DNA of 64,000 bases from Streptomyces sp. NRRL S-455. GTDB lineage: Bacteria > Actinomycetota > Actinomycetes > Streptomycetales > Streptomycetaceae. Below, piece after piece: positions 44,052 through 53,548 of the stretch; positions within the stretch are counted from its first letter, which is position 1; each line of letters starts with the position of its first letter. Where the stretch lies: contig NZ_JOCT01000013.1 in assembly GCF_000717875.1 (NCBI RefSeq), positions 1 to 64,000 of the forward strand, read 5' to 3'. The notes below the pieces were generated by a model. It was not told where the DNA came from, searched no databases, and saw only the letters and a program-made list of their open reading frames with translations. The position numbers and the translations under genes are program-made.

Positions 44052-46046
44052 ATGACCGGCCCTGCCGTTTCGGTGATTATCGCTGCCTATAATGCGATGC
44101 CTTATCTCACGCGTTGCATCACGTCCGTCGCCGAGCAGAGCATCGGTCAGGACGCGTTGGAGATCCTCGCTGTCGACGACGGTTCCACCGACGGCACGGG
44201 CAAGGAACTCGACCGGCTCGCGAGCGAATACCCGACACTGTTACGGGTCTTCCACCAGGAGAATTCCGGTGGACCTTCAGCACCGCGGAACAAGGGACTC
44301 GACCACGCCCGGGGCACGTTCGTCTTCTTCCTGGACGCCGACGACTACCTGAGCCCCGAGGCACTGGAACGCATGGTGGCCATGGCCGAGGAGAACGGCA
44401 CCGACGTCGTACTCGGCAAGATGGTCGGGGTCGGCGGGCGCGGGGCACCCACGTCGATGTTCCGTCGCAACCAGCCGAGGACCGACGTGTTCTCGTCGCG
44501 CGTGTACTGGACGCTCAACCCCATGAAGCTGTTCCGCCGGAGCCTGTTGGAGCGGCTGGAGCTGCGGTTCCCGACGGATCTGAAGATCGGCGAGGACCAG
44601 CTCTTCGTCGGCCCCGCCTATCTCCACGCGGACGGCATCTCCGTACTCGCCGACTACGACTGCCTGTTCTGGGTCGAGCGCGAGGACAGCGGCAACATCA
44701 CGCTGCGGACCGGCGGCACGGAACCCCGCCTGCGCTTCCTGCCTCGCGTCGTCGACCTGCTCCTGGAGCAGGTACCGCCCGGTCCCCGACGTGACCACTT
44801 GGCCCACCGCCACCTGACGGTGGAGGTGCGGCAACTCCTCGACCACCTGGTGCACGAGCCCCGCCCCGAGCAGGAGAAGGCCCTGGCCCGGCTCGCCGAG
44901 GTCATCGCACCACTCTGGCACGAGGGGATGAGCGACCAGCTGTCGGCGATGGCCCGCCTGCGTCTGCACCTCGTCCGGCACACCATGCTGGACGAACTCC
45001 TCGAACTGGTCCGATTCGAGCGCGAGCTGGCCAGGAGCGGCGTCGCGACCCCCGTCCTCGTCGACGGCGGCCGCGCCTACGCCCGCTACCCCTACCTCCG
45101 CGACCCGTCCCGAGGCATCCCCGACACCTGCTACGACGTGACCCGCCAGCTCGGCGTGCGCCACCACGTCAGCCGCGCCGAACTGCGGGGCGCCGTGCTG
45201 CACCTGGCCGGACACGGATACCTGCACCGCGTCGCCACCGAGGACGTGTCCACCGAGCTCGTCCTGCGCGAGCGGGACAGCGGGTCGGAGTATCGGCTTC
45301 CGGTCACGCACACGGCGACACCTCGGCTCGGCGAAGCAGAGGACGAGGGGCGGTATCGCTACGAGCAGGCCGGTTTCGAGGCCGCCGTCGACATCACGAC
45401 CGCGGGCGACGGCGCACCGCTCCCCGACGGACTCTGGGACATCTCCCTCGCGATCGCCGCTCAGGGTATCTCCCGCGAGGTCCGGATCGGCAGCAAGCGG
45501 GACCGTGGCGTTTCCGGCGAGCCGGAGACGCACATCGTGAACACCGGCGACGAGATCCGTGCCGTGACGCCGTACACCACCAGACCGCACGGCAACTTCA
45601 CGCTCGACCTCGGCGAGCGGAAGCACCGAGTGCTGCAGCAGCTCAGCGTCCCCGCGGTGCGTTGGGCTCCCGGCGCGCCCACGGAACTGGAGTTCGCCGG
45701 CCGGTGCACGCTCGCCGCCTTCCCGGACGGCGCCCTCGCCGTTCACCTGGAGGACGGCCGGGGTGGCAGCGCCGCGTTCCCCGCCCGGCCGGCCCCCGAG
45801 GCCGGCGGAGAATTCCTGGTTCGGGTACCGGTCACCGAGCTGCCTTCCGGCCTGTGGAAGGGACAACTTCGGCTCGGGTCCTGGACGTTGCCGCTGCCGC
45901 CGGCGCCCGTGAGCCTCGCTCCCGCCAAGTGGCGCCGCCGCGGCCTCCCCTGGTACGCGAAACCGGCGTCGGACGGCGGGGAGTTCACGCTCCGGGTCGC
46001 CCGGACCGACCTGGTGCGGGCCCTCACGAGCCGCCTCAAGTCATAG
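44052..46046 (+). CDS. Family 2 glycosyltransferase with C-terminal beta-rich domains, TTA codon 64
   Basis: 664 residues from ATG 44052 with GGGGGAG upstream. The GT-A domain has VSVIIAAYNAMPYL, AVDDGSTDGT, FFLDADDYLS (DxD) and KIGEDQLFVG. From about residue 300 the protein is non-catalytic, with a linker and probable Ig-like beta domains (ELVLRERDSGSEYRLPV, TLDLGERKHRVLQQL), like TarS/TarP wall teichoic acid glycosyltransferases. Leu64 is coded by TTA (44241-44243), so translation should depend on the bldA tRNA. The first 200 bases use more A/T at third positions than neighbouring genes, a hint of transfer. It probably decorates a wall or extracellular polymer. Confidence 0.82.
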   Translation: MTGPAVSVIIAAYNAMPYLTRCITSVAEQSIGQDALEILAVDDGSTDGTGKELDRLASEYPTLLRVFHQENSGGPSAPRNKGLDHARGTFVFFLDADDYLSPEALERMVAMAEENGTDVVLGKMVGVGGRGAPTSMFRRNQPRTDVFSSRVYWTLNPMKLFRRSLLERLELRFPTDLKIGEDQLFVGPAYLHADGISVLADYDCLFWVEREDSGNITLRTGGTEPRLRFLPRVVDLLLEQVPPGPRRDHLAHRHLTVEVRQLLDHLVHEPRPEQEKALARLAEVIAPLWHEGMSDQLSAMARLRLHLVRHTMLDELLELVRFERELARSGVATPVLVDGGRAYARYPYLRDPSRGIPDTCYDVTRQLGVRHHVSRAELRGAVLHLAGHGYLHRVATEDVSTELVLRERDSGSEYRLPVTHTATPRLGEAEDEGRYRYEQAGFEAAVDITTAGDGAPLPDGLWDISLAIAAQGISREVRIGSKRDRGVSGEPETHIVNTGDEIRAVTPYTTRPHGNFTLDLGERKHRVLQQLSVPAVRWAPGAPTELEFAGRCTLAAFPDGALAVHLEDGRGGSAAFPARPAPEAGGEFLVRVPVTELPSGLWKGQLRLGSWTLPLPPAPVSLAPAKWRRRGLPWYAKPASDGGEFTLRVARTDLVRALTSRLKS

Positions 46047-46156
46047 GCGGGGCTCGTCGGCGAGTCTCGGCGCTCCCGTGATTCGGATCACTGCTTCGGT
46101 GGGCATCCCGGCCCACTCCCCCGGGCACGGATATCAGGGCTCCTCTGGACAAGATC

Positions 46157-46175
46157 TGAGGTTAGGCTAACCTAA
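46157..46175 (+). promoter_or_regulatory. Iron box (DmdR1/DtxR-type) upstream of desE
   Basis: TGAGGTTAGGCTAACCTAA matches the actinobacterial DmdR/IdeR consensus TTAGGTTAGGCTCACCTAA at most positions, with the palindromic core GGTTAGGCTAACC. It lies 70 bp before the desE start, so iron-dependent repression of desE (and perhaps desF) is expected. Confidence 0.88.
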
Positions 46176-46245
46176 GCCTGATTCCGGCCACGTGGCCAAC
46201 AGTCGCGCCCGAAGTAGCTCCGTACGCACGAAAGCAGACCCAGCC

Positions 46246-47289
46246 ATGTCGAACGCCAGAACCGCCCGCCTCTCCCGCCGCGACATCCTCGCCGCCGGTG
46301 GCGCCCTCGGACTCGGCGCCCTCGTGACCGCGTGTGGCAGCGAAGACTCCAAGGACGGCGGCTCGGGCTCGACGGGTGCCGCCAAGTCCGGCCCCTGGTC
46401 CTTCAAGGACGACCGCGGCAAGAACGTCCAGCTCGACAAGGTCCCCGCGAACATAGTCGCCTTCACCGGTGTCGCCGCCGCCCTGTACGACTACGGCGTC
46501 TCCGTGAAGGGCGTCTTCGGCCCGACCAAGACGCAGGACGGCAAGCCCGATGTCCAGGCCGGCGACATGGACATCAGCAAGGTGACCATCCTCGGCAACA
46601 CCTGGGACCAGTTCAACGTCGAGAAGTACGCCGCCCTCGCCCCGGACGTGCTGATCAGCACGATGTTCGACGACGCCGGGACCCTCTGGTACGTCCCCGA
46701 GGCCTCCAAGGGCAAGATCGCCAAGCTGGCGCCGAGTGTCGGCATCTCCGTCTACGACCGTCAGCTCACCGCCCCGCTGCAGCGCATGTGGGAGCTGGCC
46801 GAGTCCCTCGGCGGCGACATGAAGGCCGCGAAGGTCACCGACGCCAAGAAGCGGTTCGAGGAGGCCTCCGAGCGGCTCCGCAAGGCCGCCAAGGCGCACC
46901 CCGACATCAAGGTGATGGCCGGTTCCGCAAGCCAGGAGCTGTTCTACGTCTCCGGCACCAACCTCTCCGTCGACCTGGAGTACTTCAAGGCCCTCGGCGT
47001 GAACTTCATCGAGCCGCCGGAGAAGGCCAAGGCCGAGGGCGGCGGCTGGTTCGAGAGCCTGAGCTGGGAGAACGTCGACAAGTACAAGGCCGACGTCATC
47101 ATGATGGATGACCGGTCCTCGGCGATCCAGCCGAAGGACATCACCGAGGCGACGTGGAAGAAGCTGCCGGCGGTGAAGGCCGGGCAGGTCATCGCGCGTT
47201 CGGCCGAGCCGATCCTGTCTTACGACAAGTGTGTGCCGCTGGTGGAGAACCTGGCGAAGGCCATCGAGACCGCGAAGAAGGTCAGCTAG
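46246..47289 (+). CDS. desE: Ferrioxamine-binding lipoprotein (siderophore ABC substrate-binding protein)
   Basis: 347 residues from ATG 46246. The signal SRRDILAAGGALGLGALVTACGS has a twin-arginine start and lipobox VTAC, so it is a lipid-anchored receptor. The mature protein is a class III (FhuD/FepB-like) binding protein: NIVAFTGVAAALYDYGV, LAPDVLISTMFD and YKADVIMMDDRSS around the ligand cleft, with a long interlobe helix. In S. coelicolor DesE binds ferrioxamine B and E. Transport permeases are not encoded here. The iron box upstream and the des genes downstream support this identity. Confidence 0.93.
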   Translation: MSNARTARLSRRDILAAGGALGLGALVTACGSEDSKDGGSGSTGAAKSGPWSFKDDRGKNVQLDKVPANIVAFTGVAAALYDYGVSVKGVFGPTKTQDGKPDVQAGDMDISKVTILGNTWDQFNVEKYAALAPDVLISTMFDDAGTLWYVPEASKGKIAKLAPSVGISVYDRQLTAPLQRMWELAESLGGDMKAAKVTDAKKRFEEASERLRKAAKAHPDIKVMAGSASQELFYVSGTNLSVDLEYFKALGVNFIEPPEKAKAEGGGWFESLSWENVDKYKADVIMMDDRSSAIQPKDITEATWKKLPAVKAGQVIARSAEPILSYDKCVPLVENLAKAIETAKKVS

Positions 47290-47301
47290 GCGCTCAGCGC
47301 C

Positions 47302-47368
47302 GTGGGGGCTGCGGGCCAGGTCCGCGGCCGCGGCCGCATCCCGCTTGTCGCGCAGTTCCCCACGCCCC
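47302..47368 (-). repeat. Dispersed repeat, interrupted copy B
   Basis: Its two ends match the ends of the 32-nt repeat (minus-strand start GGGGCGTGGGGAACTGCGCG, end GCAGCCCCCAC) but about 37 nt separate them, so this copy is interrupted. It lies in the gap between desE and desF. Confidence 0.7.
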
Positions 47369-47411
47369 TGAGGTGCACCCCCCACTGCCTGACGAAGACT
47401 CAGGAGTCCCT

Positions 47412-48269
47412 ATGACTACCGCCGTAGCCGCCCCGTTCCGTTTCTTCTCACTCCAGGTCGTACGGACGAGGCGGCTCGGTCCGTCGCTGGTCCGTGTCAC
47501 CTTCGGCGGGCCGGATCTGCACGCCTTCCACTCCGACGGGCGCGACCAGTCGCTGTCGTTGTTCCTGCCCCACCCCGGGCAGCCCGAGCCGGTCGTTCCG
47601 CTCGAGCTCGGTGACGGATGGTGGCAGGGGTGGCGTGAACTGCCGGACGACGTACGGGCCGTGATGCGGTCGTACACCCTGCGCGCACTGCGCCGCGACC
47701 CGGACGAGATCGACATCGACTTCGCCCTGCACGGCATCGAGCCGGGCGCCTCGGTCCAGGCCGGCCCCGCCTCCCGCTGGGCCGCCCGGGCGACGGCCGG
47801 AGACCGGGTCCTGCTCCTGGGGCCGGCCATCGCGGACAACCGGGCGATCCGCTTCCGGCCGCCCGAGGACACCGGCCTCGTGCTCGTCTGGGGCGACGAG
47901 ACCGCCGTACCGGCCGCCTCGGCCATCGTCGAGTCACTCCCGGCCGGCACCCGCGCCCGGGTCTGGCTGGAGGTACCCCACGCCGGGGACATCCAGGACC
48001 TGGCGACCGAGGCGGACGCCGAGATCACCTGGCTGGTACGGGAGGAGAGGGGGAACGACGAGGGGTCACCCATGGCCCTCGACCTGCTCCGCGACCACCC
48101 CGTCACCGCCGCTGACCGCCCTTACGTCTGGATCGCCGGCGAGTCCGGCTGTGTGAAGCGACTGCGGCGGCACTTCGTGCAGGAGCGCGGGGTCGACCGC
48201 CGTCGGGTCACCTTCGTCGGCTACTGGCGCCACGGCGTGAGCGAGGAAGAGCTGCGGGCCGAAGCGTGA
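47412..48269 (+). CDS. desF: Siderophore-interacting protein (ferric siderophore reductase)
   Basis: 285 residues from ATG 47412 with CAGGAG upstream. The N-terminal FAD-binding barrel carries MRSYTLRALRRDPDEIDIDFALHG (the RxYT(I/L)R FAD motif). The C-terminal NAD-binding-like domain has VLVWGDETAVPAASAIVESLP and YVWIAGESGCVKRLRRHFV, a SIP-family signature. It reduces iron in the imported ferrioxamine to release it. It stands between desE and the desABCD operon, and has been called desF in Streptomyces. Confidence 0.9.
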   Translation: MTTAVAAPFRFFSLQVVRTRRLGPSLVRVTFGGPDLHAFHSDGRDQSLSLFLPHPGQPEPVVPLELGDGWWQGWRELPDDVRAVMRSYTLRALRRDPDEIDIDFALHGIEPGASVQAGPASRWAARATAGDRVLLLGPAIADNRAIRFRPPEDTGLVLVWGDETAVPAASAIVESLPAGTRARVWLEVPHAGDIQDLATEADAEITWLVREERGNDEGSPMALDLLRDHPVTAADRPYVWIAGESGCVKRLRRHFVQERGVDRRRVTFVGYWRHGVSEEELRAEA

Positions 48270-48335
48270 CCGACCGTCAGCGATGAAACCTGAGTGACCA
48301 CAGTCACGGCAGGGGCCTGTTCTCCGTCAGTCAAT

Positions 48336-48354
48336 TTAGGTTAGGCTTACCTAA
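48336..48354 (+). promoter_or_regulatory. Iron box upstream of desA
   Basis: TTAGGTTAGGCTTACCTAA is a near-exact 19-bp DmdR1/DtxR operator, 62 bp before the desA start; it should repress desABCD when iron is plentiful. Confidence 0.92.
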
Positions 48355-48416
48355 GTTGAACCGGCGGTTCAGCCACCCTGTCCCGTACCGGACTGTCCCC
48401 ACCGGAGGACCCCTAC

Positions 48417-49859
48417 ATGCGCTCGCACCTGCTCAACGACACCACCGCGGAGCAGTACCGCCGCTCCGTGACCGAAGGAGTCGAGCGGGTGGCCGCCAAA
48501 CTCGCCGCCACCGACAGGCCGTTCACCGGCGTCAGCGTCGACGCCCTCGCTCCCCGCATCGACGAGATCGACCTCGACCAGCCGCTGCACGACACCGCCG
48601 CGGTGCTCGACGAACTGGAGGAGGTCTACCTCCGGGACGCGATCTACTTCCACCACCCCCGCTACCTGGCCCACCTCAACTGCCCGGTCGTCATACCGGC
48701 CGTGCTCGGTGAGGCCGTCCTGTCCGCCGTGAACTCCTCGCTGGACACCTGGGACCAGTCGGCCGGCGGCACGCTCATCGAGCGGAAACTGATCGACTGG
48801 ACAAGCGAGCGCATCGGCCTCGGGCCGGCCGCCGACGGCGTGTTCACCTCCGGGGGCACCCAGTCCAACCTCCAGGCGCTGCTGCTGGCCCGCGAGGAGG
48901 CGAAGAGCGACAGCCTCGGCACACTGCGCATCTTCGCCTCCGAGGTCAGCCACTTCAGCGTGAAGAAGTCCGCGAAACTGCTCGGACTCGGCCAGGACGC
49001 AGTCGTCTCGATCCCCGTCGACCACGACAAGCGCATGCAGACCGTCGCCCTCGCCCGCGAGCTGGAGCGCTGCAGGAAGGACGGCCTGGTCCCCATGGCC
49101 GTCGTCGCCACCGCCGGCACCACCGACTTCGGCTCCATCGACCCGCTGCCCGAGATCGCCGAGCTGTGCGAGCAGTTCGGCACCTGGATGCACGTCGACG
49201 CCGCCTACGGCTGCGGCCTGCTCGCCTCCCTGAAGCACCGCGACCGCCTGACCGGCATCGAGCGCGCCGACTCGGTCACCGTCGACTATCACAAGTCCTT
49301 CTTCCAGCCGGTGAGTTCCTCCGCCGTGCTGGTCCGCGACGCGGCCACGCTGCGCCACGCCACCTACCACGCCGAGTACCTGAACCCGCGCCGCATGGTG
49401 CAGGAACGTATCCCCAACCAGGTGGACAAGTCCCTGCAGACCACCCGCCGCTTCGACGCCCTCAAACTGTGGATGACCCTGCGGACCATGGGCGCCGACG
49501 GCATCGGGCAGCTCTTCGACGAGGTGTGCGAACTGGCCCGCGAGGGCTGGCGGCTGCTCGCCGCCGACCCGCGCTTCGACGTCGTGGTCGAGCCGAGCCT
49601 GTCCACGCTGGTCTTCCGCTACATCCCGGCGGACGTCACCGACCCCGCCGAGATCGACCGGGCCAACCTCTACGCCCGCAAGGCCCTGTTCGCCTCCGGA
49701 GACGCCATCGTCGCGGGCACCAAGGTCGCCGGTCGCCACTACCTGAAGTTCACCCTGCTGAACCCCGAGACGCAGGCGTCCGACATCGCCGCCGTCCTCG
49801 ACCTGATCGCCGGCCACGCCGAGCAGTACCTGGGAGAGTCCCTTGACCGCGCGTCCTGA
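48417..49859 (+). CDS. desA: Lysine decarboxylase of desferrioxamine biosynthesis (PLP-dependent)
   Basis: 480 residues from ATG 48417. It is a group II PLP decarboxylase: [22 protein letters not shown] (phosphate cup), [41 protein letters not shown] (Asp contacting the pyridine N) and [23 protein letters not shown], with the PLP-binding Lys at 293. It converts L-lysine to cadaverine, the committing step of desferrioxamine synthesis. First gene of desABCD; it overlaps desB by 17 bases, and the iron box lies upstream. Confidence 0.94.
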   Translation: MRSHLLNDTTAEQYRRSVTEGVERVAAKLAATDRPFTGVSVDALAPRIDEIDLDQPLHDTAAVLDELEEVYLRDAIYFHHPRYLAHLNCPVVIPAVLGEAVLSAVNSSLDTWDQSAGGTLIERKLIDWTSERIGLGPAADGVFTSGGTQSNLQALLLAREEAKSDSLGTLRIFASEVSHFSVKKSAKLLGLGQDAVVSIPVDHDKRMQTVALARELERCRKDGLVPMAVVATAGTTDFGSIDPLPEIAELCEQFGTWMHVDAAYGCGLLASLKHRDRLTGIERADSVTVDYHKSFFQPVSSSAVLVRDAATLRHATYHAEYLNPRRMVQERIPNQVDKSLQTTRRFDALKLWMTLRTMGADGIGQLFDEVCELAREGWRLLAADPRFDVVVEPSLSTLVFRYIPADVTDPAEIDRANLYARKALFASGDAIVAGTKVAGRHYLKFTLLNPETQASDIAAVLDLIAGHAEQYLGESLDRAS

Positions 49860-51120
49860 CAACCCGACCAGAACCCATGATTTCGTGGGCATCGGGCTCG
49901 GCCCCTTCAACCTCGGCCTGGCCTGCCTGACCGAGCCCATCGCCGAACTCGACGGCGTCTTCCTGGAGTCGAAGCCCGACTTCGAGTGGCACGCGGGGAT
50001 GTTCCTCGACGGCGCCCACCTCCAGACCCCGTTCATGTCGGACCTGGTCACGCTCGCCGACCCGACGTCGCCGTACTCCTTCCTGAACTACCTGAAGGAG
50101 AAGGGCCGGCTGTACTCGTTCTACATCCGCGAGAACTTCTACCCGCTGCGCGTCGAGTACGACGACTACTGCCGCTGGGCCGCGAACAAGCTGAGCAACA
50201 TCCGCTTCAGCACGACGGTGACGGAAGTCCGCCACGAGGACGACGTCTACGTCGTGCACACCGAGGCCGGAGACGTCTTCCGCGCCCGCCACCTCGTCCT
50301 CGGCACGGGCACCCCGCCCCACATCCCCGAGGCCTGCCAGGGCCTGGGCGGCGACTTCATCCACAACTCCCGTTACCTGCAGCACAAGGCCGAGCTGCAG
50401 AAGAAGGACTCGATCACGCTGGTCGGCTCGGGCCAGTCCGCCGCCGAGATCTACTACGACCTGCTCAGCGAGATCGACGTCCACGGCTACCGGCTGAACT
50501 GGGTCACCCGCTCCCCGCGGTTCTTCCCGCTGGAGTACACCAAGCTCACGCTGGAGATGACGTCCCCGGAGTACGTCGACTACTTCCGCGACCTGCCCGA
50601 GGCCACCCGCTACCGCCTCACGGGCGAGCAGAAGGGCCTGTTCAAGGGCATCGACGGCGACCTGATCAACGAGATCTTCGACCTGCTCTACCAGAAGAAC
50701 CTCGGCGGTCCCGTGCCCACGCGGCTGCTTACCAACTCCTCGCTGAACAGCGCGGTGTACGAGAACGGCACGTACACGCTCGGCTTCCGCCAGGAGGAGC
50801 AGGAGAAGGACTTCGAGCTGACCTCCGAGGGCCTGATCCTGGCCACGGGCTACAAGTACGCCGAGCCCGAGTTCCTGAAGCCGGTCCGCGACCGCCTGGT
50901 CTACGACTCGCGGGGCAACTTCGACGTGGCCCGCAACTACGCCATCGACGTCACCGGCCGCGGGATCTTCCTCCAGAACGCCGGCGTCCACACCCACAGC
51001 ATCACCAGCCCCGACCTGGGCATGGGCCCGTACCGGAACGCGTACATCATCCGCGAGCTGCTCGGCACCGAGTACTACCCGGTCGAGAAGACGATCGCGT
51101 TCCAGGAGTTCACCGTATGA
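49843..51120 (+). CDS. desB: Cadaverine N-hydroxylating flavin monooxygenase
   Basis: 425 residues. The best start is TTG 49843 (GGGAG seven bases upstream) inside the desA end. FAD motif [14 protein letters not shown] is at 15-28, the NADPH motif [19 protein letters not shown] near 193-210, and the family ATG motif [15 protein letters not shown] later. This matches SidA/PvdA/IucD N-hydroxylases. It hydroxylates one amine of cadaverine. It overlaps desC by four bases (ATGA). Confidence 0.93.
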   Translation: MTARPDNPTRTHDFVGIGLGPFNLGLACLTEPIAELDGVFLESKPDFEWHAGMFLDGAHLQTPFMSDLVTLADPTSPYSFLNYLKEKGRLYSFYIRENFYPLRVEYDDYCRWAANKLSNIRFSTTVTEVRHEDDVYVVHTEAGDVFRARHLVLGTGTPPHIPEACQGLGGDFIHNSRYLQHKAELQKKDSITLVGSGQSAAEIYYDLLSEIDVHGYRLNWVTRSPRFFPLEYTKLTLEMTSPEYVDYFRDLPEATRYRLTGEQKGLFKGIDGDLINEIFDLLYQKNLGGPVPTRLLTNSSLNSAVYENGTYTLGFRQEEQEKDFELTSEGLILATGYKYAEPEFLKPVRDRLVYDSRGNFDVARNYAIDVTGRGIFLQNAGVHTHSITSPDLGMGPYRNAYIIRELLGTEYYPVEKTIAFQEFTV

Positions 51121-51647
51121 CCTTCACGTTCCGCCCCCTCGACCCGCTGAAGGACGCCCGTCTCCTGCACTCCTGGGTCACCCACCCCAAGGCCGCCTTC
51201 TGGATGATGCAGGACGCGAAACCGGAGGACGTCGAGCGCGCCTATCTCGAGATCGCGGCCGACGAGCACCACCACGCCGAGCTCGGCCTCCAGGACGGTG
51301 TCCCCGTCTTCCTGATGGAGAAGTACGACCCGGCCCACCGCGAACTGGTGGGCCTGTACGAGCCGCAGCCGGGTGACATCGGCATGCACTTCCTCACCCC
51401 GCCGACCGACACGCCCGTCCGCGGCTTCACCCGGTCCGTCATCACCGCCGTGATGGCGCACCTCTTCGAGGACCCGGCGGTGCAGCGTGTCGTCGTGGAG
51501 CCCGACGTGGACAACAAGGCGGTCCACGCCCTGAACGAGGCCGTCGGGTTCGTACCCGAGCGCGAGATCCAGAAGCCGGAGAAGCGCGCGCTGCTCAGCT
51601 TCTGCACGCGCGCACAGTTCCTGGCCGCCCGAGGAGTAGCCGTATGA
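51117..51647 (+). CDS. desC: N-hydroxycadaverine acyltransferase (GNAT fold)
   Basis: 176 residues from ATG 51117, coupled to desB. It has the siderophore acyltransferase pattern: [68 protein letters not shown] and [21 protein letters not shown], with a GNAT CoA site and the characteristic His and Asp of the AlcB/IucB/RhbD group. It adds a succinyl or acetyl group to N-hydroxycadaverine. Third gene of the operon; it overlaps desD by four bases. Confidence 0.93.
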   Translation: MTFTFRPLDPLKDARLLHSWVTHPKAAFWMMQDAKPEDVERAYLEIAADEHHHAELGLQDGVPVFLMEKYDPAHRELVGLYEPQPGDIGMHFLTPPTDTPVRGFTRSVITAVMAHLFEDPAVQRVVVEPDVDNKAVHALNEAVGFVPEREIQKPEKRALLSFCTRAQFLAARGVAV

Positions 51648-53416
51648 CCCTGTCCGACGCCGTAGCGCATCTGTCCCCCCACCGCTGGGCGCGGGCCAAC
51701 CGCCTCCTGATCCGCAAGGCCCTCGCCGAGTTCGCGCACGAGCGGCTCATCACGCCGGAGGCCACCGGTGACGGCGAGTACGTCGTCCGCAGCGACGACG
51801 GCCTGACCCGGTACACCTTCAGGGCCACCCGGCGCGCCCTCGACCACTGGCAGGTCGACGCGGACTCGATCACCCGCCACCGCGACGGTGCCGAGCAGCC
51901 GCTGGCGGCCCTGGACTTCTTCATCGAACTGCAGAAGTCCCTGGGCTTGAGCGACAGCATCCTGCCGGTCTACCTGGAGGAGATCTCCTCCACCCTCTCC
52001 GGCACCTGCTACAAGCTCACCAAGCCGCAGCTCACGGCGGCCGAGCTCGCCCGCGGCGACTTCCAGACCATCGAGACCGGCATGACCGAGGGCCACCCCT
52101 GTTTCGTGGCCAACAACGGACGGCTCGGCTTCGGCATCCACGAGTACCTGTCGTACGCCCCCGAGACGGCGAGCCCGGTCCGGCTGGTCTGGCTCGCCGC
52201 GCATCGCTCCCGTGCCGCGTTCACGGCCGGTGTCGGCATCGAGTACGAGTCGTTCCTGCGTGAGGAGCTGGGCGCGGAGACCGTCGAGCGCTTCCACGGC
52301 GTGCTGCGCGACCAGGACCTCGACCCGGCCGACTACCTCCTGATCCCCGTCCACCCCTGGCAGTGGTGGAACAAGCTCACGGTCACCTTCGCGGCCGAGG
52401 TCGCGCGGAAACACCTGGTGTGCCTGGGCGAGGGCGACGACGAGTACCTGGCCCAGCAGTCCATCCGCACCTTCTTCAACACGACCAGCCCCGAGAAGCA
52501 CTACGTGAAGACGGCCCTGTCCGTCATCAACATGGGCTTCATGCGCGGTCTTTCGGCCGCCTACATGGAGGCCACTCCGGCGATCAACGACTGGCTGGCC
52601 CAGCTCATCGAGGGCGACCCGGTGCTGAAGGCCACCGGCCTGTCGATCATCCGCGAGCGCGCCGCGGTCGGCTACCGGCACCTGGAGTACGAGAAGGCCA
52701 CGGACCGCTACTCGCCGTACCGCAAGATGCTCGCCGCGCTGTGGCGGGAGAGCCCGGTGCCGTCCCTCCAGCAGGGCGAGTCGCTGGCCACCATGGCGTC
52801 CCTGGTCCATGTCGACCACGAGGGTGCGTCGGTCGCGGGCGCGCTGATCGAGCAGTCGGGTCTCACCCCGACGGAGTGGCTGCGCCGCTACCTCCAGGCG
52901 TACTTCACGCCCCTCCTGCACAGCTTCTACGCCTACGACCTGGTCTTCATGCCGCACGGCGAGAACGTCATCCTCGTGCTGAAGGACGGGGTCGTGCAGC
53001 GGGCGATCTACAAGGACATCGCCGAGGAGATCGCCGTCATGGACCCGGAGGCGGTGCTGCCGCCGACGGTCGAGCGGCTGCGGGTGGAGGTCCCGGAGGA
53101 CAAGAAACTCCTGTCGATCTTCACGGACGTCTTCGACTGCTTCTTCCGCTTCCTCGCGGCGAACCTCGCCACCGAGGGCATCCTGGAGGAGGACGACTTC
53201 TGGCGCACGGTCGCGGAGGTCACCCGCGCCTACCAGGAGTCGACGCCCGAACTCGCCGACAAGTTCAGGCAGTACGACATGTTCGCCCCCGAGTTCGCCC
53301 TCTCCTGCCTCAACCGCCTCCAGCTCCGCAACAACGAACAGATGGTGGACCTGTCGGACCCGTCCGGCGCCCTCCAGCTGGTCGGGAACCTGAGGAACCC
53401 GATCGCGGAGTTCTGA
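51644..53416 (+). CDS. desD: Desferrioxamine synthetase (NIS synthetase, IucA/IucC family)
   Basis: 590 residues from ATG 51644, coupled to desC. NRPS-independent siderophore synthetase features are GHPCFVANNGRLGFGIHEYLSYAPE (ATP-binding His/Lys region), LLIPVHPWQWWNKL and SIRTFFNTTSPEKHYVKTALSVINMGFMRG, plus the C-terminal FhuF-like domain with YDLVFMPHGENVILVLKDGVVQRAIYKD. It oligomerises and cyclises N-hydroxy-N-succinylcadaverine units to desferrioxamine E and relatives. A strong terminator follows. Confidence 0.95.
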   Translation: MTLSDAVAHLSPHRWARANRLLIRKALAEFAHERLITPEATGDGEYVVRSDDGLTRYTFRATRRALDHWQVDADSITRHRDGAEQPLAALDFFIELQKSLGLSDSILPVYLEEISSTLSGTCYKLTKPQLTAAELARGDFQTIETGMTEGHPCFVANNGRLGFGIHEYLSYAPETASPVRLVWLAAHRSRAAFTAGVGIEYESFLREELGAETVERFHGVLRDQDLDPADYLLIPVHPWQWWNKLTVTFAAEVARKHLVCLGEGDDEYLAQQSIRTFFNTTSPEKHYVKTALSVINMGFMRGLSAAYMEATPAINDWLAQLIEGDPVLKATGLSIIRERAAVGYRHLEYEKATDRYSPYRKMLAALWRESPVPSLQQGESLATMASLVHVDHEGASVAGALIEQSGLTPTEWLRRYLQAYFTPLLHSFYAYDLVFMPHGENVILVLKDGVVQRAIYKDIAEEIAVMDPEAVLPPTVERLRVEVPEDKKLLSIFTDVFDCFFRFLAANLATEGILEEDDFWRTVAEVTRAYQESTPELADKFRQYDMFAPEFALSCLNRLQLRNNEQMVDLSDPSGALQLVGNLRNPIAEF

Positions 53417-53431
53417 CCCCACGAACAGGCG

Positions 53432-53462
53432 GGCACCCCGGAGTACGGTCCTCCGGGGTGCC
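53432..53462. terminator. Hairpin terminator downstream of desD
   Basis: A perfect 12-bp stem (53432-53443 with 53451-53462), 7-nt loop and T-containing tail TGTCGTTTC. It lies between convergent desD and the GH20 gene. Confidence 0.82.
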
Positions 53463-53501
53463 TGTCGTTTCAGGGTCACGGGAACCGCGCGCCCTTTTCC
53501 G

Positions 53502-53533
53502 GGGGCGCGGGGAACTGCGCGACCAGCCCCCAC
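53502..53533 (+). repeat. Dispersed 32-nt repeat, copy C
   Basis: Identical over 32 nt to the reverse complement of 23031-23062. It lies in the desD/GH20 gap, just outside the GH20 stop codon. Confidence 0.85.
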
Positions 53534-53548
53534 GCCCCCGCAGACGCA

